Below, piece after piece: positions 59,628 to 64,000 of a DNA stretch of 64,000 nt; within the stretch, counting starts at the first letter, position 1; every line of letters starts with the position of its first letter. Both the position numbers and the translations under genes were made by a program. Origin of the DNA: Streptomyces prunicolor NBRC 13075 (lineage in GTDB: Bacteria > Actinomycetota > Actinomycetes > Streptomycetales > Streptomycetaceae); contig NZ_BARF01000074.1 of NCBI RefSeq assembly GCF_000367365.1, forward strand, positions 186,001-250,000. Direction: 5' to 3'. The notes below the pieces were generated by a model, which was given only the letters and a program-made list of their open reading frames with translations, was not told the DNA's origin and did not search any database.

Positions 59628-61526
59628 ATGCGCGTTCGGCTGGTGACCATGCCCTGGCATCCGATCGATCTGCCCTCGCTTCAGGTGGGCCTGCTGCACA
59701 CGCTGCTGCGGCAGGCCCGTCCGGACGACGAGGTGAGCGAGTACCACGGCTCACTGAGCTTCGCGGAGCTGCTCCTCGAGCGGTCCGGCGGGCACCTGCG
59801 TCCCGGTGACTACGAGGCGGTCGGCAGCGACTCGATCTTCCACGGGCTCGGCGACTGGGTCTTCTCGGGCGTGCTGTACGACGACCCGGACTGGGGTGTC
59901 GCCCGCCTCGGGGACTACGCGGCGCAGCGCGGGATCTCCGTCGACACCGCCTCCGAAATGCGTCTCCACGCAGCCGAGTTCATCGACCGCAGCGCCACCG
60001 ACGTACTCGCGGACGACCCCGAGGTCGTCGGGTTCACCACCACCTTCATGCAGAACGTGCCCTCCCTCGCGCTGGCCAAGGAGCTCAAGCGCCGCCGCCC
60101 CGGGCTCGTCGTCGTCTTCGGCGGCAGCAACTGCGACGGCCCCATGGGACACGCCCTGCATCGCAACCACCCGTTCGTCGACCACGTGGTGCGCGGCGAA
60201 GGGGAGTACGCCTTCCCCGCCCTCCTGCGCCACCTCGACGACGGCACGCCGCCCGCGGACGTCCCGGGCCTGTGCTGGTGGGACGGCGAGGTGTCCCGGG
60301 CCAACACGGAGACCCGGCGGACCGTGGCGCCCGCCGACATCCCCTCGCCCGACTACGACCAGTGGCAGGCGGCCCTGGAGGCGTCACCCGTCATCGAGTA
60401 CGTGTACCCGAAACTGGTCGTCGAGGGGGCGCGGGGCTGCTGGTGGGGAGAGAAGCACCACTGCACCTTCTGCGGGCTCAACGGCTCCGCCATGGCCTTC
60501 CGCGCCAAGCCGGGGGAGCGGCTGTGGAGCGAGGTCGACCGCCTGGTGCGCCGGCACCGCATCCTCGACGTCGTCACCGTCGACAACATCATCGACATGG
60601 CGTACTTCAAGGACTTCCTCCCGCTCGCCGCCGAGAGCGGCTGGGACCTGCGGATGCACTACGAGGTCAAGTCCAACCTCACCCGCGAGCAGATCGAACT
60701 CCTGGGCAGGGCGGGCGCGGTGCTTCTGCAGCCCGGCATCGAGAGCCTGAGCAGCAGGGTCCTCGACCTCATGGACAAGGGGGTCGCCGGCGCCCGCAAC
60801 ATCCGTACGCTCCGGGAGTTCGAGAACCACTCGATCACCTGCACCTGGAACTATCTGTACGGATTCCCGGGTGAGACCGCCGAGGACTACGCCTCCGTCA
60901 TCGAGCAGCTGCCCGCGCTCGTCCACCTCCAGCCGCCGGGCGGCGCCCACCGCATCCAGCTCGAACGGTTCAGCCCGCACTTCACCGACCCCGGCCTCGG
61001 CTTCGGCAAACGCCGTCCGGCCGAGATGTACCAGCACGTCTACGACCTGCCCGAGGACGAACTCGCCGATCTGGTCTACCTGTTCGACACGGAGGACGCG
61101 GGCGTGGGAGGGGCGACGGAGGCGGCCCTCAAGAGGGCCGTGGCGGCCTGGATCACCGGGCATCCGGGATCGAGCCTGCTGATGGAGGACGAAGATGAAG
61201 GGGACAGCGGGAGCGCCCTGTCGGTCCACGACCGGCGACACGGAATGCCGCACCGCACCCACCGCTTCACCGGCTGGCAGGCCGCCGCGCTGCGCCGCCT
61301 GGAGGACGGCCGGACCGAGCCCGCGCTGCACCGGCTGCTGACCGGAGACGGACACGACGTCCCCGCCGGCGCGCTGGACGAGTGGCTGCGACATGTCCTG
61401 TCGCTGGGCCTGTTGTTCCGTGACGGGCGGACGTACGTGGCCCTGCCGACGCGCGAGCTGCCGGTCCGCATCGACCGCGGCCCGGCCGACGACAGTGTCC
61501 CGGCCCCACAGGCGGTTGCGGGATGA
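59628..61526 (+). CDS. B12-binding radical SAM RiPP maturase (ocin_1 type, probable C-methyltransferase)
   Basis: A 632-residue enzyme. A cobalamin-binding domain spans about 1-220 (MRVRLVTMPWHPIDLPSLQV, VVFGGSNCDGPMGHAL, RGEGEYAFPALLRHL). The radical SAM core is at about 255-480 with the family's special cluster motif: Cys271, Cys279, Cys282 in GCWWGEKHHCTFCGLNG (CX7CX2C). A C-terminal domain (about 540-632) may bind the peptide. These features match ribosomal-peptide-maturation radical SAM protein 1, whose members methylate unactivated carbons. Its stop overlaps the next start (ATGA). Confidence 0.9.
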   Translation: MRVRLVTMPWHPIDLPSLQVGLLHTLLRQARPDDEVSEYHGSLSFAELLLERSGGHLRPGDYEAVGSDSIFHGLGDWVFSGVLYDDPDWGVARLGDYAAQRGISVDTASEMRLHAAEFIDRSATDVLADDPEVVGFTTTFMQNVPSLALAKELKRRRPGLVVVFGGSNCDGPMGHALHRNHPFVDHVVRGEGEYAFPALLRHLDDGTPPADVPGLCWWDGEVSRANTETRRTVAPADIPSPDYDQWQAALEASPVIEYVYPKLVVEGARGCWWGEKHHCTFCGLNGSAMAFRAKPGERLWSEVDRLVRRHRILDVVTVDNIIDMAYFKDFLPLAAESGWDLRMHYEVKSNLTREQIELLGRAGAVLLQPGIESLSSRVLDLMDKGVAGARNIRTLREFENHSITCTWNYLYGFPGETAEDYASVIEQLPALVHLQPPGGAHRIQLERFSPHFTDPGLGFGKRRPAEMYQHVYDLPEDELADLVYLFDTEDAGVGGATEAALKRAVAAWITGHPGSSLLMEDEDEGDSGSALSVHDRRHGMPHRTHRFTGWQAAALRRLEDGRTEPALHRLLTGDGHDVPAGALDEWLRHVLSLGLLFRDGRTYVALPTRELPVRIDRGPADDSVPAPQAVAG

Positions 61527-62086
61527 CCGGGCTCGGGCTGCCCGAGGGCGTCACGCACCGCACCACCGGCCGACGGATCGACGTGGCGGAGCCGCTCCGA
61601 CTGGGCGCGGGAGGGCGGCAGACGGCGGTGGCCGTCCAGTTCCTGCGCGAGTGCCAGAGCCACGGCCTCGACACGCACTGGCGCACGACGGACAACGAGA
61701 CGGCGGACGGGAAGGCGACGTACGACGTACGGATCCTGCGCCACCTTCCGCCGCCCGCCGAACACCCCGGCGAGACAAGCGAGTTGACGGACTGGCGGGC
61801 CGGGTATGCGTACGGGATGTGCTATCACCGCCGTGGCCCGGACTTCGTCTCCGTCATGGACCGCAGGAACCGCCCCGCCTCGGCGCGCTTCACCCTCGAC
61901 CACCCCGACCTGATCGCCGCGTTCGACACCCTGCAGGCGGCCACGCCCGTCGACGCGCTGAGCTCCGTGCACCGGGTGGCCCTCGATCTGCTGGCGGCCG
62001 AGCGGCTCGCCCTGGTCACCGACGGCTGGGCGGTGGCTCTGCCGCCACGCCTGAGGCGCTGGCCGGTTCCCTGCACGGGTATCTGA
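61523..62086 (+). CDS. DUF5825-like accessory protein of the RiPP locus
   Basis: A 187-residue protein overlapping the radical SAM gene by 4 bases. Order: a short strand-rich N-part (DVAEPLRLGAGGRQTAVAVQ), HWRTTD, a central GYAYGMCYHRRGPDFVSVMD with Cys/His/Arg/Arg, and helical C-part (ALSSVHRVALDLLAAERLAL). It resembles the DUF5825 proteins commonly adjacent to this radical SAM family in actinobacteria (recalled, not searched). A peptide-recognition or partner role is likely from the constant linkage. No catalytic motif recognised. Confidence 0.7.
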   Translation: MTGLGLPEGVTHRTTGRRIDVAEPLRLGAGGRQTAVAVQFLRECQSHGLDTHWRTTDNETADGKATYDVRILRHLPPPAEHPGETSELTDWRAGYAYGMCYHRRGPDFVSVMDRRNRPASARFTLDHPDLIAAFDTLQAATPVDALSSVHRVALDLLAAERLALVTDGWAVALPPRLRRWPVPCTGI

Positions 62087-62089
62087 CGG

Positions 62090-63385
62090 ATGACCCTGCT
62101 GCTCGACGACCGCTCGTTGCGGCGGCACCGCCCCTTCATATTGCTGTGCGTGGAGCAGGCCGTCGGCTCCGTGGGCCGGCAGGTCACGGGGCTCGCGCTG
62201 ATGCTGCTGGCCGTGACCGAGCTGGACGCCGGGCCGTTGGGCGCGGCGGTGATCATGGCGCTGACGTATCTGCCCGGAGCGCTGCTGAGCCCGTTCGCCG
62301 GAGTGCTGGTGGACCGGGTGCCGCTGCGCCGGCTGCTGGTGTCGGCTACGTGCGCGCAGGCTCTCGTCGTCGGATCGGTGGCGTTCGCCGCTGCCGTGGG
62401 GCGGGTGACCTGGCCGCAGGTCTACGTGGTCGCGGGCGTCTCCGGCGCCCTGACCTTCACCCTCTCGGTCGGCCTCCAGGCCGCGCTGCCCCGGGTCGTC
62501 GGCCCCGAGCGGCTGCTGGGCGCCAACTCGGTGCTGACCGGGGCCCGTACAGCGGGCCAGATCGGTGGACCGGCGCTCGGCGGTGTGCTCGTAGGCTTCG
62601 TCGGCGCCGCCCCGGCGCTGGAGGCGGGGAGCGCGGCGTACGCCGTGGAGGCGCTGCTCCTGTTCGCGTTACCCGTCGCCCTCGACACCCCGGTCGGCCG
62701 ACGGGACACTCCCGGTGAATCGCCGACGGCCGCGCTACGGGCGGGACTTGCCGTCGTACGCGGCGAATGGCAGCTGTGGCGCATGGTCCTCGCGGGCGCC
62801 GGGCTCAACCTCGGCAGCGGGGCCGCGGCGGCCCTCTTCGTGCTCTACGCGACCCGTGATCTGGGGCTGCCCGCCTGGCAGTTGGGCATCGTCTTCGCCA
62901 TGATGAGCGCGGCCACGGTGATCGGGATCCTGCTGGCCGGGCGGCTCGGCAGGACCATGGGACTGTGGCGGGCGACCCGGGTCTGCGGGCTGCTCACGGG
63001 CGCCTCGGTGTTCCTGATCCCGGCCGCGTCCTGGGGCGCCGCCTTCCCGCTCCTGCTCGCCTACCAGCTCATCTACGGTCTGTCCGGCACCGTCTGGGCG
63101 ATCTCCATGACCACCACGCAGCAACTGGTCACACCGGCGGACCTGCAGGGCCGGGTCGCGGGCTTCACCCAGGCCGCGCTCCTGGTGACCGTGCCGGTCG
63201 GAGCGCTGGGCGGCGGGGCGGTGGCGGCCTGGCTGGGCAATGTGCCGGTGCTCGTCGCCTCGGCGGCAGTGGCACTGGCATCGGCGGCGACCATGTGGGC
63301 ACCGTCGGGGACACGGGAAGGCGTCAGCCCGTCAGCCGCAGAGCCGTCGCCGCCCTCCCCACACGCACCGTCTGCCCCCAAGTGA
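62090..63385 (+). CDS. MFS exporter of the RiPP locus (MFS_3/EntS-like)
   Basis: A 431-residue, 12-span transporter starting 3 bases after the DUF5825-like stop. Motif A is PFAGVLVDRVPLRRLLVSAT; a second copy is LAGRLGRTMGLWRATRVCGL. The GARTAGQIGGPALGGVLVGF helix is typical of EntS-like siderophore/macrolide exporters. Tight coupling to the maturase suggests it exports the mature peptide. The 3' end overlaps the converging NAD-kinase-like gene by 62 bases. Confidence 0.85.
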   Translation: MTLLLDDRSLRRHRPFILLCVEQAVGSVGRQVTGLALMLLAVTELDAGPLGAAVIMALTYLPGALLSPFAGVLVDRVPLRRLLVSATCAQALVVGSVAFAAAVGRVTWPQVYVVAGVSGALTFTLSVGLQAALPRVVGPERLLGANSVLTGARTAGQIGGPALGGVLVGFVGAAPALEAGSAAYAVEALLLFALPVALDTPVGRRDTPGESPTAALRAGLAVVRGEWQLWRMVLAGAGLNLGSGAAAALFVLYATRDLGLPAWQLGIVFAMMSAATVIGILLAGRLGRTMGLWRATRVCGLLTGASVFLIPAASWGAAFPLLLAYQLIYGLSGTVWAISMTTTQQLVTPADLQGRVAGFTQAALLVTVPVGALGGGAVAAWLGNVPVLVASAAVALASAATMWAPSGTREGVSPSAAEPSPPSPHAPSAPK

Positions 63386-64000
63386 GCTCCAGAGCGTCCC
63401 CCTCCATCCCGTCCCCGAACACGATCAACTGCTCGGACTCGACCGTGAGTTGCAGCACCGCCGATCCGGCCAGCTCACCGGCCACCAGCGACGTCCCGGT
63501 GACCGGCGAAGGCCAAGCCTCCCGTACGAACCACACCAACCTGTCCTCCGAGGGGTGTGGCAGGGCGAGGGCGCTGCCCCGCTCCTGCCACACCGACCGG
63601 AGCCATCCCGTGGCCCCGGTGCCCGTTCCCACGAGCACCCCGGAGGACGCCTGGGCCTCGACGACACCCCCGTCGCCCTCCAGACCCAGGCGGTATCGGG
63701 CCGTCTGATGACCGACGGCGCCCAGATAGATCTCGTTCAGCGCGACCAGCCGCTGTGTGTCGTCGGCGACGGCCTCGACCATGGTGAGTTCGTCCACACC
63801 GGTACCGGCCGCGTGCGCCGACGGCAGCAGGGTGGCGGCGGCCGACGGGCGGTGCCGTACCAGGACGCCCGGGTTGCGCCCGGGGTCGGTGTCGAAGCCC
63901 AACACCGGTTGCCCGGCGAGGTACTTGGCGACATTCGCGACCAGCCCGTCCTGCCCGACCACGACCACCACGTCCTCCGGCGCGAACAGGAACCGGTCCA
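63324..64000 (-). CDS. NAD-kinase-like protein, cut by the window end
   Basis: The last 225 or so residues of a protein that continues beyond 64000. Strands and loops match NAD(+)/diacylglycerol kinases: VVVVVGQDGLVANVAKYLAG in place of GGDGT, then PVLGFDTDP, NEIYLGAVGHQTARYRL and SGVLVGTGTGATGWLRSVW. The first motif has Gln for the second Gly, as in a sub-branch of actinobacterial NADK-like proteins, so true NAD kinase activity is uncertain. It overlaps the end of the exporter gene tail to tail. Confidence 0.78.
   Translation of the reverse strand, partial: DRFLFAPEDVVVVVGQDGLVANVAKYLAGQPVLGFDTDPGRNPGVLVRHRPSAAATLLPSAHAAGTGVDELTMVEAVADDTQRLVALNEIYLGAVGHQTARYRLGLEGDGGVVEAQASSGVLVGTGTGATGWLRSVWQERGSALALPHPSEDRLVWFVREAWPSPVTGTSLVAGELAGSAVLQLTVESEQLIVFGDGMEGDALELTWGQTVRVGRAATALRLTG

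Noticed and set aside
1..64000. Insertion sequence, prophage or integrative element
   Set aside because: No transposase, integrase, phage structural gene, tRNA or attachment repeat was found; the accessory regions show no clear mobile borders.

Overview
The window is high-GC actinobacterial chromosome, almost certainly Streptomyces. The signs are very strong third-position G/C, many GTG starts and ATGA/GTGA stop-start overlaps, an XRE/DUF397 pair, a SepF-like protein, an F420-dependent (LLM) oxidoreductase, a nitrate reductase fused to a diflavin reductase, and dispersed 'GGGCGCGGGG'-type intergenic repeats. I see no rRNA, tRNA, CRISPR array, insertion sequence or prophage. 59 genes are described: 58 apparently intact or cut only by the window edge, and one frameshifted.

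Layout. (1) 1-7.7 kb is a core-like potassium block: the end of kdpD, kdpE, an OB-fold protein, a DUF3159 membrane protein, two TrkA-type proteins, an unannotated-looking 31-aa membrane peptide, a large APC-type permease and a TRAM/Fe-S RNA methyltransferase. (2) 7.9-20 kb is regulatory and accessory: XRE+DUF397, a WGR-propeller protein, TetR+DUF998 with a palindromic operator, a membrane protein/hydrolase/carotenoid oxygenase group, an ECF sigma factor with a C-terminal extension, an isochorismatase-like protein lacking its cysteine, and a MarR-MFS pair under a perfect 18-bp-arm palindrome. (3) 21-30.5 kb is a catabolic island: hydroxyacid dehydrogenase, LysR, PxpABC 5-oxoprolinase, an MHS transporter, an SDR, an aminotransferase and an RraA-fold aldolase. 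Read together they suggest a pathway for a substituted pyroglutamate/glutamate. (4) 30.5-35.4 kb holds a Met/His-rich membrane protein with an ECF sigma factor, a pseudogene with two single-base lesions, MarR/YceI with a three-site control region, and a polytopic glycosyltransferase-like protein. (5) 35.4-44 kb holds the nitrate reductase fusion, the SepF-like protein, an ATPase/MazG pair, small genes and the LLM oxidoreductase. (6) 44-54.8 kb is transport: a DHA2 efflux pump with a TetR regulator, then two MacB-type ATPases facing two giant FtsX-type permeases. (7) 54.9-59.4 kb holds a cupin and the Hen1-Pnkp RNA-repair cassette. (8) 59.4-63.4 kb holds what I rate as the most interesting locus: a 27-codon peptide gene with its own promoter and ribosome site, followed by a B12-binding radical SAM RiPP maturase (CX7CX2C), a DUF5825-like protein and an exporter, all tightly coupled. 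This looks like a compact RiPP locus with an unusual Arg/Glu-rich, Cys/Ser-free precursor. The window ends inside an NAD-kinase-like gene.

Several regulator genes sit next to clear palindromes or repeated sites, so likely control circuits can be read directly from the DNA (12202-12215, 18923-18962, 32983-33060, 45656-45678).
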